Assembly (NCBI RefSeq): GCF_003846175.1
Contig: NZ_ML123044.1
Location: 677,713-737,865 of the forward strand
Source of the DNA: Streptomyces sp. ADI95-17
GTDB taxonomy: Bacteria; Actinomycetota; Actinomycetes; Streptomycetales; Streptomycetaceae
DNA length: 60,153 nucleotides
Reading direction: 5' to 3'
A model generated the notes under the pieces. That model worked only from the letters and a program-made list of their open reading frames with translations, did not search any database and was not told where the DNA came from. How positions within the stretch are numbered: the stretch's first letter is position 1; every line of letters begins with the position of its first letter. Positions 17,907-27,098 of this stretch are shown piece by piece. The translations under genes were made by a program, and so were the position numbers.

Positions 17907-20102
17907 TCACATCTCGTCAGCTGCCTGACCGAGCACCTCCTCAACCGTCTCACCTGCGCAAATGGCCAGGACGGCAGTCCCGAACCGGCCCAGCTTCCGC
18001 GCGCCGACGCCGGAGATCACCGCCAGTTCGCCCTCGCTGCCCGGTACGGCCTCGGCGATCGCCATCAGTGTCTTGTCCGTGAACACGCAGAAGGCGGGCT
18101 GTCCGATCTCCTTCGCCCTGACCGCCCGCCAGTCGTGCAGCCGCTCGTACAGCGCCTCGTCCATGTCGGAGGGGCAGTCCTCGCAGCGCATCAGCTTCAT
18201 CTCGCCGGCGTCGGTGAGGGTCCTGCCGCAGACCCGGCACCGGGCGGGGCCGCGGCGGCCGCGCTTGGCGACCGGTCCCGCCGGACCCCGCTCGATCCCG
18301 CCGCCACCGGCCGTGCCGCGCGCGCCGAGTGGCATCGAGCCGGGGCGCAGACCGTGGAGGAAGCGGCTCGGGCGCCGTCCGGCGCGGCCGCCGGGCGAGC
18401 GGGACAGCGACCACGACAGCGAGAGGTGGAGGCGGGCCCGGGTGACGCCGACGTACAGCAGCCGGCGCTCCTCCTCGATCTGCTCGTCGGTCCTGGCGTA
18501 GGTGATCGGCATCATGCCCTCGGTCAGGCCGACCAGGAACACGGCGTCCCACTCCAGGCCCTTCGCGGAGTGGAGCGAGGCGAGGCTGACGCCCTGGACC
18601 GTGGGGGCGTGCTGGGCGGCGGCCCGCTCGTCGAGCTCCGCCACCAGGTCGGAGAGGGTCGCGCCCGGCTTGGCCCGTTCGAAGTCCTCGGCGAGCCGGA
18701 CCAGGGCCGCCAGGGACTCCCAGCGGTCGCGCACCGCTCCCGAACCCGCGGGAGGCTGCTGGGTCCAGCCCTTGGTGGAGAGCACCGCGCGCACTTCCGC
18801 GGGCAGCCCCTCCGCGTCGTCGAGCAGGGAGTCGTTGCCCCCGGCGCGGGCGGCGCCGCGCAGGGCGACTCCGGCCTCGCGCACCTCGGCCCGTTCGAAG
18901 AACCGCTCCGCGCCCCGCAGCTGGTACGGCACCCCCGCGTCCGCCAGTGCCTGCTCGTAGACCTCGGACTGGGAGTTGACCCGGTAGAGCACGGCGATCT
19001 CGCCGGCCGGGACTCCCGTGGCGATCAGATCGCGGATCCGGCGGGCGGTGCCCTCGGCCTCCGAGGGCTCGTCCGGGTACTCCGTGCAGGCGGGCTCGGG
19101 GCCGGGCTCGCGCTGCGAGACCAGTTCGAGCCGGTGCTCGGCGGCGCGGCCGCGGGCCTGGCCGAGCAGTCCGTTGGCCAGGTGGACGACCTGGGGGGTG
19201 GAGCGGTAGTCCCGGACCAGATTGACCACGGTCGCGTTGGGGTGGCGGGTGCGGAAGTTCAGCAGATGGTCGGGGGTGGCTCCGGTGAAGGAGTAGATCG
19301 TCTGGCTGGCGTCGCCGACGACGCACAGGGTGTCCCGGTCGCCGAGCCAGAGGTCCAGCAGCCGCTGCTGGAGCGGGCTGACGTCCTGGTACTCGTCGAC
19401 GACGAAGTGCTGGTACTGGCGGCGGACGTGGTCGGCGATGTCGTGGCGGTCCTGGAGGATCGCGACGGTGAGGAGCAGCACGTCCTCGAAGTCGATCACC
19501 GAGCGGTCGCGCTTCAGCTCCTCGTACGTCGCGTAGATCTGGGAGATCTCGGCCGGATCGCGCGGGGCGTCGCGCTGGGTCTTCGCGACCACGGCCGGGT
19601 AGTCGCCGGGCACGGTCTGGGTGACCTTGGACCACTCGATCTCGCTGGTGACGTCGCGCAGCTCGTTGCGGTCGAGCCGGATCCGGCAGCGGGCCGCGGC
19701 CTCGGCGACCAGCTGGACCTTGCGCTCCAGCAGCCGGGGCAGGTTGCCGCCGACCGCTTTCGGCCAGAAGTACTGGAGCTGGCGCAGGGCGGCGGAATGG
19801 AACGTCCGGGCCTGGACCCCTCCCGCGCCGAGCTGGCGCAGCCGTCCGCGCATCTCACCGGCGGCCCGGTTGGTGAACGTGACGGCGAGCACACTCGTGG
19901 GCTGGAGTATCCCGGCGCGCACCCCGTAGGCGATGCGATGGGTGATCGCACGCGTCTTGCCCGTACCGGCTCCGGCCAGCACACACACCGGGCCGTGCAG
20001 GGCCGTGGCGACCTCGCGCTGCTCGGGGTCCAGGCCGTCGAGCACGGCGTCGGCCGACTCGGGGACCTGAGGGAAGAGGGAGGAATGCGTTGCTGCTGTC
20101 AC
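17907..20102 (-). CDS. uvrD2: ATP-dependent DNA helicase UvrD2
   Basis: 731 residues from GTG at 20102. Superfamily 1 helicase motifs: Walker A AGAGTGKT (~residue 45), VVDEYQDVSPLQQRLLDLW (motif II), GDASQTIYSFTGA (III), VRDYRSTPQV (IV) and HSAKGLEWDAVFLVGL (V), then RLLYVGVTRAR (VI). C-terminal to the helicase core are a tetracysteine zinc module (CRVCG ... CEDC) and an HRDC domain (ending AICAGETVEEVLGQAADEM), the arrangement of actinobacterial UvrD2 (Rv3198c). A 3'-5' helicase of DNA repair. Convergent with nothing; transcribed toward wblC. Confidence 0.95.
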   Translation of the reverse strand: MTAATHSSLFPQVPESADAVLDGLDPEQREVATALHGPVCVLAGAGTGKTRAITHRIAYGVRAGILQPTSVLAVTFTNRAAGEMRGRLRQLGAGGVQARTFHSAALRQLQYFWPKAVGGNLPRLLERKVQLVAEAAARCRIRLDRNELRDVTSEIEWSKVTQTVPGDYPAVVAKTQRDAPRDPAEISQIYATYEELKRDRSVIDFEDVLLLTVAILQDRHDIADHVRRQYQHFVVDEYQDVSPLQQRLLDLWLGDRDTLCVVGDASQTIYSFTGATPDHLLNFRTRHPNATVVNLVRDYRSTPQVVHLANGLLGQARGRAAEHRLELVSQREPGPEPACTEYPDEPSEAEGTARRIRDLIATGVPAGEIAVLYRVNSQSEVYEQALADAGVPYQLRGAERFFERAEVREAGVALRGAARAGGNDSLLDDAEGLPAEVRAVLSTKGWTQQPPAGSGAVRDRWESLAALVRLAEDFERAKPGATLSDLVAELDERAAAQHAPTVQGVSLASLHSAKGLEWDAVFLVGLTEGMMPITYARTDEQIEEERRLLYVGVTRARLHLSLSWSLSRSPGGRAGRRPSRFLHGLRPGSMPLGARGTAGGGGIERGPAGPVAKRGRRGPARCRVCGRTLTDAGEMKLMRCEDCPSDMDEALYERLHDWRAVRAKEIGQPAFCVFTDKTLMAIAEAVPGSEGELAVISGVGARKLGRFGTAVLAICAGETVEEVLGQAADEM

Positions 20103-20447
20103 CCCGCCATGCTGCCAGGTCGGGAGAGGCGGACGCGGAGGTTGTCCACAGGGGAGCCGTATCTGTCGTACTAATCCGGGGTGGCCTCAGCCTGATCCGG
20201 GGTGGCCTCGGCGTCCGCCCGCGGACCGGCCCGTGACTATGCCGGTGCGGGGCGGTGGCGGTGGTGGCAGGGCGGTGCCGGGAATGGTGGTTGCCTCGCG
20301 TACGTTCCCCTTCCGTGCGGTGACGCACGGTCCGGCTCTTCCGCGTGACGGAGGTCTCCGCGTGCCGGATGAGACGGACAGGTTCGGACGAGTTCGGACG
20401 AGTCCGAGAAGACCGACGAGACAGATGAGACAGAGGAGCGCCTAGAC
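20103..20447. other. divergent uvrD2/mrx1 intergenic region (345 bp)
   Basis: Contains the SigR promoter at 20281-20306. Also short direct repeats: ATCCGGGGTGGCCTC twice (about 20174 and 20194) and TTCGGACGAG twice near 20383-20400. Open frames here (for example 20233-20445) lack coding character. No promoter for uvrD2 could be read with confidence. Confidence 0.5.
20281..20306 (+). promoter_or_regulatory. SigR (thiol-oxidative stress) promoter of mycoredoxin gene
   Basis: GGAAT (20281-20285), exactly 18 bases, GTT (20304-20306): a perfect match to the Streptomyces SigR consensus GGAAT-N18-GTT. The 5' leader would be about 135 bases. Confidence 0.75.
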
Positions 20448-20702
20448 ATGTCGGGCACTGTGACGATGTACAGCACCACGTGGTGCGGCTACTGCCGCCG
20501 GCTCAAGGGCCAGATGGACCGCGAGGGCATCGCGTACACCGAGATCAACATCGAGCAGGACCCGCAGTCCGCGGCCTTCGTCGAGAAGGCCAACGGGGGC
20601 AACCAGACCGTTCCCACCGTTCTCGTGGTCGGTGACACGGGTGCCGAGGCCGTCATGACGAACCCGTCCCTGGCTCAGGTGAAGCAGGCACTCGCCGCCT
20701 GA
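20448..20702 (+). CDS. mrx1: mycoredoxin (glutaredoxin-like)
   Basis: 84 residues from ATG at 20448, with GAGGAG upstream. Thioredoxin fold with active site CGYC (TWCGYCRRLK) and the cis-Pro loop QTVPTVLV. Mycoredoxin-1 reduces mixed disulfides between proteins and mycothiol in actinobacteria. Position equals Rv3198A, between uvrD2 and nudC. Preceded by a SigR-type promoter, matching control of thiol homeostasis genes by SigR. Confidence 0.94.
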   Translation: MSGTVTMYSTTWCGYCRRLKGQMDREGIAYTEINIEQDPQSAAFVEKANGGNQTVPTVLVVGDTGAEAVMTNPSLAQVKQALAA

Positions 20703-20727
20703 TCCCCGGCGCTCCCGCGGTACGGCG

Positions 20728-20760
20728 ACGCCCCCTCCGGTCGAGCACCGGAGGGGGCGT
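20728..20760. terminator. bidirectional terminator between mrx1 and nudC
   Basis: A perfect 14-bp stem (20728-20741 with 20747-20760) and a CGAGC loop between two convergent genes. Confidence 0.8.
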
Positions 20761-20795
20761 CCACGTATGCGCCGGGGCGCCGTCCCGCTCGGGCG

Positions 20796-21743
20796 TCAGC
20801 CGACGCTGCCCGGCTTCGGGAGCGGCTTGCCGTACCAGAGCTCGATCAGGCGCGCCGCGATCGAGATGCCGTACGGGGGCAGGATCTCGCCCGATTCGAA
20901 GGCGGCCTTCAGATCCTCGCGGGAGAACCAGCGGGCCTCCTCGATCTCCTCGCCGTCCACATTGATCTCGGACGAGGTGGCCCGGGCCATGAAGCCGAGC
21001 ATCAGGCTCGACGGGAACGGCCAGGGCTGGCTGGCGATGTACTCGACCTCGCCGACCGTGACCCCCGCCTCCTCGAACACCTCGCGCGCCACGGACTGCT
21101 CGATCGACTCCCCCGGCTCGACGAAGCCCGCGAGCGTCGAGAAGCGGCCCTCGGGCCAGTGCACCTGGCGGCCCAGCAGCGCCCGGTCCTGGTCGTCCGT
21201 CACGAGCATGATCACCGCGGGGTCGGTGCGCGGGTAGTGCTCGGCGCCGCAGGCCTGGCAGCGGCGGATGTGGCCGGCCGCCGCGATGACCGTGCGTTCG
21301 CCGCAGCGGGAGCAGAAGCGGTGCAGGCGCTGCCAGTTCTCCAGGGCCACCGCGTGCACCATCAGCCCCGCGTCGCGCGGGCCGAGCAGCAGACCGGCCT
21401 CGCGCAGCCCGGCCGGGCGGGCAGGCTGGTCCATGCGGCCGGGCAGGGAGTCCTTCTGGAGCGCGAAGTAGCTGACGCCGTCCTCGTCGGTGCCGAGGAA
21501 GTAGCGGTGGGTCTCGGTGACCGGGGCCTCGAAGGCCGGGGTCATGACGATCTCCGTACCGCCGTCGGCGGTGTCGTCGATCAGCACCTGGCCGCCGGAG
21601 ACGACGAACACGCGGGTGGTCGGGTGGCTCCACGCGGCGGACAGCCAGGCCTCGTCGAGGCGGTGGTGCGCGGCGCGGTCGATGCCGCTGGGCGCGGTGA
21701 GACCGATGGGCCGGTCTGCGGTGGCGTTGTCGAAGGTGCTCAC
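20796..21743 (-). CDS. nudC: NAD+ diphosphatase NudC
   Basis: 315 residues from ATG at 21743. N-terminal domain, then a four-Cys zinc ribbon (FCSRCGERT ... CQACGAEHYPRTDPAVIM), then a Nudix box GFVEPGESIEQSVAREVFEEAGV. The NADH-pyrophosphatase signature SQPWPFPSSLM follows. Hydrolyses NAD(H) to NMN(H) and AMP; in bacteria NudC can also remove NAD caps from RNA. Equivalent to Rv3199c. It lies 44 bases after the M20 dipeptidase gene in the same direction. Confidence 0.95.
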   Translation of the reverse strand: MSTFDNATADRPIGLTAPSGIDRAAHHRLDEAWLSAAWSHPTTRVFVVSGGQVLIDDTADGGTEIVMTPAFEAPVTETHRYFLGTDEDGVSYFALQKDSLPGRMDQPARPAGLREAGLLLGPRDAGLMVHAVALENWQRLHRFCSRCGERTVIAAAGHIRRCQACGAEHYPRTDPAVIMLVTDDQDRALLGRQVHWPEGRFSTLAGFVEPGESIEQSVAREVFEEAGVTVGEVEYIASQPWPFPSSLMLGFMARATSSEINVDGEEIEEARWFSREDLKAAFESGEILPPYGISIAARLIELWYGKPLPKPGSVG

Positions 21744-21787
21744 AGGTGCTTCCTACTCCCCCGGGATGGATCGGGTGTTCAGAGGAT

Positions 21788-23182
21788 TCAGCGGAGTGCG
21801 ACGGCCAGCTCGCCCCACAGGTGGGCGGTTGTCTCCACGCCCTTGAGCAGAAGGCCGAGCTCGACCTTCTCGTTGGGGGCGTGCCAGCCGTCGGACGGTA
21901 CGGAGATGCCCAGGAAGAGGACGGGTGCGCCGAGCACGTCCTGGAGGTCGGCGGCGGGCCCCGAGCCCCCTTCGCGGGTGAAGAGGATCTTCTGGCCGAA
22001 GGCCCGTCCCATGGCGCGGGCCACGGCCTGCAGGGCGGGGTGGTCCAGCGGGGTCAGGCAGGGGCGGGTGGCCGGGGAGAAGGTGATCCGGTGGCCGACA
22101 CCGGCCGGGATCCGTGCTTCCGCCCATGCCCGGACCACCTGCTGGATGCGGTCGGGGTCCTGGCCGGCGACCAGCCGGAAGCTGATCTTCACCAGGGCGG
22201 AGGACGGGACGATGGTCTTGCTTCCGGCGCCCTGGTAGCCGCCGCCGATGCCGTTGACCTCGGCGGTGGGGCGGGCCCAGATGCGTTCCAGGGTGGAGTA
22301 GCCGGCCTCGCCCGATGCCGCGCGGGACTTGGCGGTGCGCAGCCAGGTGGCCTCGTCGAAGGGCAGCTCGGCGAAGAGCGCGCGCTCGGTGTCGGTGAGC
22401 TCGGCCACACCGTCGTAGAAGCCGGGGATCGCGACCCGGCCGTCCGCGTCGTGCAGTGCGGCGACGAGCCGGGCGACTGCGGTCGCCGGGTTGGGGACCG
22501 CGCCGCCGAACGAACCGGAGTGGATGTCCTGCTCGGGGCCGTACAGCTCGATCTCGCACTCGGCGAGGCCGCGCATGCCGGTGCAGACCGTGGGGGTCGA
22601 CTCGTCCCACATGCCGGTGTCGGAGACGATCACCGCGTCGGCGGTGAGCCGCTCGGCCCGCTCCTCGACCAGGGCCCGGAAGTTCGGCGAACCGGACTCC
22701 TCCTCACCCTCGATCAGCAGCTTGAGGTTGACGGCGGGGGCGGTGCGGCCGGTGGTCGCGAGGTGGGCCCGGACGCCGAGGGTGTGGAAGAACACCTGCC
22801 CCTTGTCGTCGGCGGCGCCCCGCCCGTACATCCGGCCGTCGCGGATCACCGGCTCGAACGGGTCGGTGTCCCAGCCGTCCTCGCGGGCGGCGGGCTGTAC
22901 GTCGTGGTGCCCGTAGACCAGGACGGTCGGGGCGTCCGGGTCGTCGGACGGCCAGTGGGCGAAGACCGCGGGGGCGCCGGGCGTCTCCCAGATCTCGGTG
23001 ACCGGGAAGCCGGTCTCCTTGAGCTTGGCGGACAGCCACTCGGCGCTGCGCCGTACGTCCCCGTCGTGCTCCGGCTGGGCGGATACGGAGGGGATGCGCA
23101 GCCAGTCGGCGAGGTCGTCCAGGAAGGCTGTGCGGTGCTGCTCGGTGTACGTACGGACGGCGCTGTCCGGGGTGTCGCTCAT
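21788..23182 (-). CDS. M20 family dipeptidase
   Basis: 464 residues from ATG at 23182 (MSDTPDSAVRTY). Metal ligands and catalytic residues of clan MH: VYGHHDVQPA, GRGAADDKGQ, LIEGEEESGSPN, VSDTGMW and the late His near GISVPSDGWHAPNEKVEL. The dimerisation (lid) domain is present, so the enzyme is complete. Cleaves dipeptides or acyl-amino acids using two zinc ions; the exact substrate is unknown. The open frame extends upstream without coding character. It probably forms a short operon with nudC. Confidence 0.93.
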   Translation of the reverse strand: MSDTPDSAVRTYTEQHRTAFLDDLADWLRIPSVSAQPEHDGDVRRSAEWLSAKLKETGFPVTEIWETPGAPAVFAHWPSDDPDAPTVLVYGHHDVQPAAREDGWDTDPFEPVIRDGRMYGRGAADDKGQVFFHTLGVRAHLATTGRTAPAVNLKLLIEGEEESGSPNFRALVEERAERLTADAVIVSDTGMWDESTPTVCTGMRGLAECEIELYGPEQDIHSGSFGGAVPNPATAVARLVAALHDADGRVAIPGFYDGVAELTDTERALFAELPFDEATWLRTAKSRAASGEAGYSTLERIWARPTAEVNGIGGGYQGAGSKTIVPSSALVKISFRLVAGQDPDRIQQVVRAWAEARIPAGVGHRITFSPATRPCLTPLDHPALQAVARAMGRAFGQKILFTREGGSGPAADLQDVLGAPVLFLGISVPSDGWHAPNEKVELGLLLKGVETTAHLWGELAVALR

Positions 23183-23503
23183 GGCCTTGAGCCTAGTGCC
23201 TCGCCCGGCGGGGTCCTCCCGCCCGAGGTTCCCGGCCCTCCCCGCACCGCTGTGGCCGGATAGCTGTCGGTGCCGCCGCTCCTCCAGTCGAATGGCCTCC
23301 TGAACGGCCTTGCGGGGCGGCGGTCCGGGGAGACGGCCGCGTGGGTCTCGGCGGTCATCGCTGTCGTCGGTCTGCTGCTGGCGGTGCTGGGGATTCCGCT
23401 GGTACCGCGACACCGCCAGGTCGTCGATGGCCGACCTGAAGGCCCGTACCCACACCACCCGGCAGAACGGCCGGAGCGCCCTCTGGCCGGAGAGTGGCCG
23501 GGT
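23183..23503. other. intergenic stretch of 321 bp without assigned gene
   Basis: Between the AdnB stop and the dipeptidase start. Both strands are open over long distances, as everywhere in this G+C-rich DNA. A minus-strand frame from 23458 into the dipeptidase (FRSAIDDLAVSRYQRN) has no ribosome-binding site and no recognisable domain. In mycobacteria an ion-channel gene (Rv3200c) lies here; no such gene is seen. Confidence 0.4.
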
Positions 23504-26500
23504 CTAGTCCGGCCGTTCGTCCAGCAGGATGCGTTCCAGCTCCGCCCGGCCCGGGAGGCGCTTGGGGTGGACGGTCTCGCCGCTGCGCACGTACAGGAAC
23601 GTGGCGGTCACGTCGGTGAGCGGCAGGTCGTGCAGCTCCGCCCAGGCCAGGCGGTAGACCGCGAGCTGGAGGGGGTCGGCGGTGTTGGCGCGGGTGGTTT
23701 TCCAGTCGACGATCTCGTACGTGTCCCCGGTGCGGTACACCGCGTCGATGCGGCCCCTGATGATCCGGCCGGCCAGGGTGATCTGGAACGGCGTCTCGAC
23801 GCGGTACGGGGTGCGGCGGGCGTACGGGGTGCGTTCGAAGGCCTCCTTGAGTGCGGCGAGATCGCGCTCGTCGGCGATCTCGGCGTCGCTCTCGTCGCCG
23901 CCGGGCAGCTCGTCGGGCCCGAGCATGGGCAGCGGCAGCTCCTCGAAGCGGGACTCCACCCAGGCATGGAAACGGGTGCCCCGGCGGGCCGCGGGCTGCG
24001 GCGGCCGCGGCATCGGGCGGGCCAGCTCCTGGGCGAAGCCGTCGGGGTCGTCGGCGAGGCGCAGCAGCTGGGTGGCGGAGAGCGACGCTGGTACGAGGAC
24101 GTCGCGCACGGTGGCGCGGGCGCGGCGCAGCTCGCCGGCGAGGGCGTCGAGGTCGCGGTCCCAGGAGGCGAGGGTGCGGGCTTCCTCGGGGGTGAGACGG
24201 TGCCGCCCGGGGTGGTGCTCGCCGGGGTGGTGCTCCCCGGCGAGCTCGGGGGTACGGGCGGCCGGGACGTGCGGCAGGGGGTTGGGGGGTGCGGAAGCAG
24301 GGGGCGCCGGGGGCTCCGTCGGCAGCGTGTCCCAGTCCCCGGCCCCGACGCCGGCCTCGTCGGGGAACGGGGCGTCGTCGTAAGGGGTGTCGTACCCGTC
24401 GTCGTAGGGCTCGTCGTACGGCTCCGGGGCGTCGGGCAGCGCCTCGTGCACGTCCGGCACGCCCCCCGCCGTGGCCAGGGCCTCCAGGTGTGCCAGCACC
24501 GTGTCCGCGGCGGCCCTGCGGCGGGTCAGCGCGGTGTCGTCGAGAGGGAGCGGCCACGCCCGGTCGGCGGACTGCCCGTCGAGCGCCGGATTCTCCTCGT
24601 CCTCGGCCGGCTCGTCGGCCCAGACCTCGATCTCGCCGTGTCCGGCCGCGCAGTGCTCGTACAGCGCGTGCAGGAAGCCGGACGGGCCGCGCGGCTTCTT
24701 CTGGGACGGGCCCCACCAGTGGCCGGAGCCGAGCAGCAGGGTGCGGGGTCTGGTGAAGGTGACGTATCCCAGGCGGAGCTCCTCGGTGTGCTGGTGCTCC
24801 TTCATCTCCTCCTTGAACGCCTTGAGCCCCTTGGCGTCCCAGGAGTGGACGTCGGGGAGGGTCGCCCGGTCCCCGCGCAGGGCGTGCGGGAGGACCTTCG
24901 ACTGGGCGGTCCAGGCGTCGCGGGACTGGCCGCTGGGGAACTGGCCGGTGACCAGGCCCGGCACGGCGACGACGTCCCACTCCAGGCCCTTGGACTTGTG
25001 GGCGGTGAGGACCTTGACGGTGTTCTCGCCGCCGGGCAGGGCGTTGTCCAGGCCCTTCTCGTACTGGACGGCGGTACGCAGGAAGCCGAGGAAGGCGAGC
25101 AGGGTGGCCTCGCCGTCGACGGCGGCGAAGCGGGCCGCGACGTCGAGGAAGTTGGCGAGGGTCTCGCGGCGGCGGGCGGCCAGGGCCTGCGGCGACGCGG
25201 AGAGCTCGACCTCCAGGCCGGTGGTGGCCAGGACCCGGTGCAGCACGTCCATCAGCGGGTCGGCCAGCGAGCGGCGCAGGTCGCGCAGTTCGGCGGCGAG
25301 GCGGGCGAAGCGGACGCGGGCCTCGGCGGAGAACGGAAGCCCGTCGTCCTCCTCGCCGCCCGATTCGAGGAAGGTGTCCAGCGCGTCGGCGAGCGAGATC
25401 ACTTCGGCCGGGTCGATGCCCTCGACGGCCTCGGCGAGCCGGCGGTCGGGGTCGAAGTCCTCGTCGTCGCCGTGGGCCGCGCGGTGCACGAGGAGCCGGG
25501 CCCGGCGGCCGAGCAGGGCCAGGTCGCGGGGGCCGATCCGCCAGCGGGGGCCGGTGAGCAGCCGGACCAGGGAGGCGTTGGCGCCGGGGTCCTGGAGCAC
25601 CTCGCATACCGCGACGAGGTCGGCGACCTCGGGCAGGTGCAGCAGCCCGGACAGGCCGACGACCTCGACCGGGATGTCGCGGGCCACCAGCGCGGCCTGG
25701 ATCTCCGGGAAGTCGCCCGCGGTGCGGCACAGGACGGCGATCTCGCCGGGCGCCTTGCCGGTCCGCACCAGGTGGGCGATCGAGTCGGCGAGCCAGCCGA
25801 TCTCCTCGGCGTGGGTGCGCAGCAGGGCGCAGCGGACGGTGCCGTCGCGCTCGGCGCCGGGTGCGGGGCGCAGCGCCTCGACGCCCTCGTGCATGGCGCG
25901 CAGGGGTTCGGCCAGGCCGTTGGCCAGGTGCAGGAGCCGGCCGCCGCTGCGGCGGTTCTCGCTGAGGGAGTAGCGGGTGGCGGGGGTGCCGTCGGTGTGC
26001 GGGAAGTGGAGCGGGAAGTCGTCGAGGTTGGCCACGGAGGCGCCGCGCCAGCCGTAGATCGCCTGGCAGGGGTCTCCGACGGCGGTGACGGCGTGCCCGG
26101 TCCGGCCCTCGGGGCCGCTGCCGAAGAGGGCGGAGAGCAGCAGCCGCTGGGCGACGGAGGTGTCCTGGTACTCGTCGAGCAGCACCACCCGGAATTCGTC
26201 GCGCAGGATCGCGCCGACCTCGGGGCGGGTGAGCGCCAGCTCGGCGGAGAGCGCGATCTGGTCGCCGAAGTCGAGGAGGTCGCGGCTCTTCTTGGCCTCG
26301 CGGTAGCGCCGGGTCAGCCCGAGCAGTTCGCGTCGGGCCTCGGCGGTCTCGGGGATCCTGCGCAGCTCGGCGTTGCTGAGCCGGGCCGATTCGAGCGCGG
26401 CCAGGAGGGCGGTGTCGTACTCGGCGAGCTGGTCGGGGCGTACGAGGTGCTCGGCGAGCTCGGCGTCGAGCGCCAGCAGATCGCTGACCAGTGTGGGGAA

Positions 26501-26986
26501 CGACCTGGTCAGGGCCGGGTACGGGCCGGGGGCCTCGCGCAGCACACGGGCGGCGAGCTGGTAGCGGGTGGCGTCGGCGAGGAGGCGGGTGGTGGGTTCG
26601 AGTCCGATGCGCAGCCCGTGCTCGGTGAGGAGCCGGCCGGCGAACGCGTGGTACGTGGAGATGCTGGGCTCGCCCGGGGGGTTGTCCGGGTCGATGGCGT
26701 CCGGATCGGTGACCCCGGCCGCGATCAGGGCCTTGCGGACGCGCTCGGCGAGCTCACCGGCCGCCTTGTTGGTGAACGTCAGCCCGAGGACCTGCTCCGG
26801 GGCTACCTGGCCGGTGCCCACCAGCCACACCACGCGGGCCGCCATCACCGTGGTCTTCCCCGACCCGGCTCCGGCCACGATCACCTGCGGGGCGGGCGGC
26901 GCGGTGATGCAGGCCGTCTGCTCCGGGGTGAACGGGATCCCGAGAAGCTCCTTGAGCTGCTCGGGATCGGTGATACGTGAGGACAC
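23504..26986 (-). CDS. adnB: helicase-nuclease subunit AdnB-like
   Basis: 1160 residues from GTG at 26986 (SSRITDPEQLKELLG); TTG at 27016 is an alternative. UvrD-type helicase with Walker A VIVAGAGSGKTTVMAARV near residue 45, VVLLDEYQDTSVAQRLLL (motif II), GDPCQAIYGWRGA (III) and HKSKGLEWDVVAVPGL (V). A C-terminal RecB-like nuclease domain has the GRIDAVYRTGDTYEIVDWKTT signature, with D and K of the PD-(D/E)XK site. An acidic, Pro-rich linker lies around residues 840-920. Partner of AdnA in the heterodimeric double-strand-break resection motor of actinobacteria (Rv3201c). Directly downstream of adnA. Confidence 0.93.
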   Translation of the reverse strand: MSSRITDPEQLKELLGIPFTPEQTACITAPPAPQVIVAGAGSGKTTVMAARVVWLVGTGQVAPEQVLGLTFTNKAAGELAERVRKALIAAGVTDPDAIDPDNPPGEPSISTYHAFAGRLLTEHGLRIGLEPTTRLLADATRYQLAARVLREAPGPYPALTRSFPTLVSDLLALDAELAEHLVRPDQLAEYDTALLAALESARLSNAELRRIPETAEARRELLGLTRRYREAKKSRDLLDFGDQIALSAELALTRPEVGAILRDEFRVVLLDEYQDTSVAQRLLLSALFGSGPEGRTGHAVTAVGDPCQAIYGWRGASVANLDDFPLHFPHTDGTPATRYSLSENRRSGGRLLHLANGLAEPLRAMHEGVEALRPAPGAERDGTVRCALLRTHAEEIGWLADSIAHLVRTGKAPGEIAVLCRTAGDFPEIQAALVARDIPVEVVGLSGLLHLPEVADLVAVCEVLQDPGANASLVRLLTGPRWRIGPRDLALLGRRARLLVHRAAHGDDEDFDPDRRLAEAVEGIDPAEVISLADALDTFLESGGEEDDGLPFSAEARVRFARLAAELRDLRRSLADPLMDVLHRVLATTGLEVELSASPQALAARRRETLANFLDVAARFAAVDGEATLLAFLGFLRTAVQYEKGLDNALPGGENTVKVLTAHKSKGLEWDVVAVPGLVTGQFPSGQSRDAWTAQSKVLPHALRGDRATLPDVHSWDAKGLKAFKEEMKEHQHTEELRLGYVTFTRPRTLLLGSGHWWGPSQKKPRGPSGFLHALYEHCAAGHGEIEVWADEPAEDEENPALDGQSADRAWPLPLDDTALTRRRAAADTVLAHLEALATAGGVPDVHEALPDAPEPYDEPYDDGYDTPYDDAPFPDEAGVGAGDWDTLPTEPPAPPASAPPNPLPHVPAARTPELAGEHHPGEHHPGRHRLTPEEARTLASWDRDLDALAGELRRARATVRDVLVPASLSATQLLRLADDPDGFAQELARPMPRPPQPAARRGTRFHAWVESRFEELPLPMLGPDELPGGDESDAEIADERDLAALKEAFERTPYARRTPYRVETPFQITLAGRIIRGRIDAVYRTGDTYEIVDWKTTRANTADPLQLAVYRLAWAELHDLPLTDVTATFLYVRSGETVHPKRLPGRAELERILLDERPD

Positions 26987-27042
26987 CCCAGAAAGGCTAA
27001 CCGGACGCACCGACAACCGGCGGCACCGAAGAACCTCCGCCC

Positions 27043-27098
27043 CCGCTCACCCGCTCACCCGCTCACCCGCTCACCCGCTCACCCGCTCACCCGCTCAC
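27043..27098. repeat. seven perfect 8-bp tandem repeats at the adnA/adnB junction
   Basis: Seven identical CCGCTCAC units. The last contains the adnA stop codon (27095-27097); the rest fill half of the 108-base spacer before adnB. A slippage-prone microsatellite whose copy number sets the adnA-adnB spacing. Confidence 0.9.

Noticed and set aside
17859..20174. A 771-codon plus-strand open frame opposite uvrD2
   Set aside because: Shadow of uvrD2; it lacks recognisable domains and its start lies in the wblC promoter.
20233..20445. A 70-codon plus-strand frame upstream of mrx1
   Set aside because: Crosses the SigR promoter and predicted transcript start, with no ribosome-binding site or domain.
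23270..26980. A 1236-codon open frame opposite adnB
   Set aside because: Antisense shadow of a G+C-rich gene: no helicase-like or other domain, Val/Gly/Leu/Arg-biased composition, and adnB on the other strand has clear motifs throughout.
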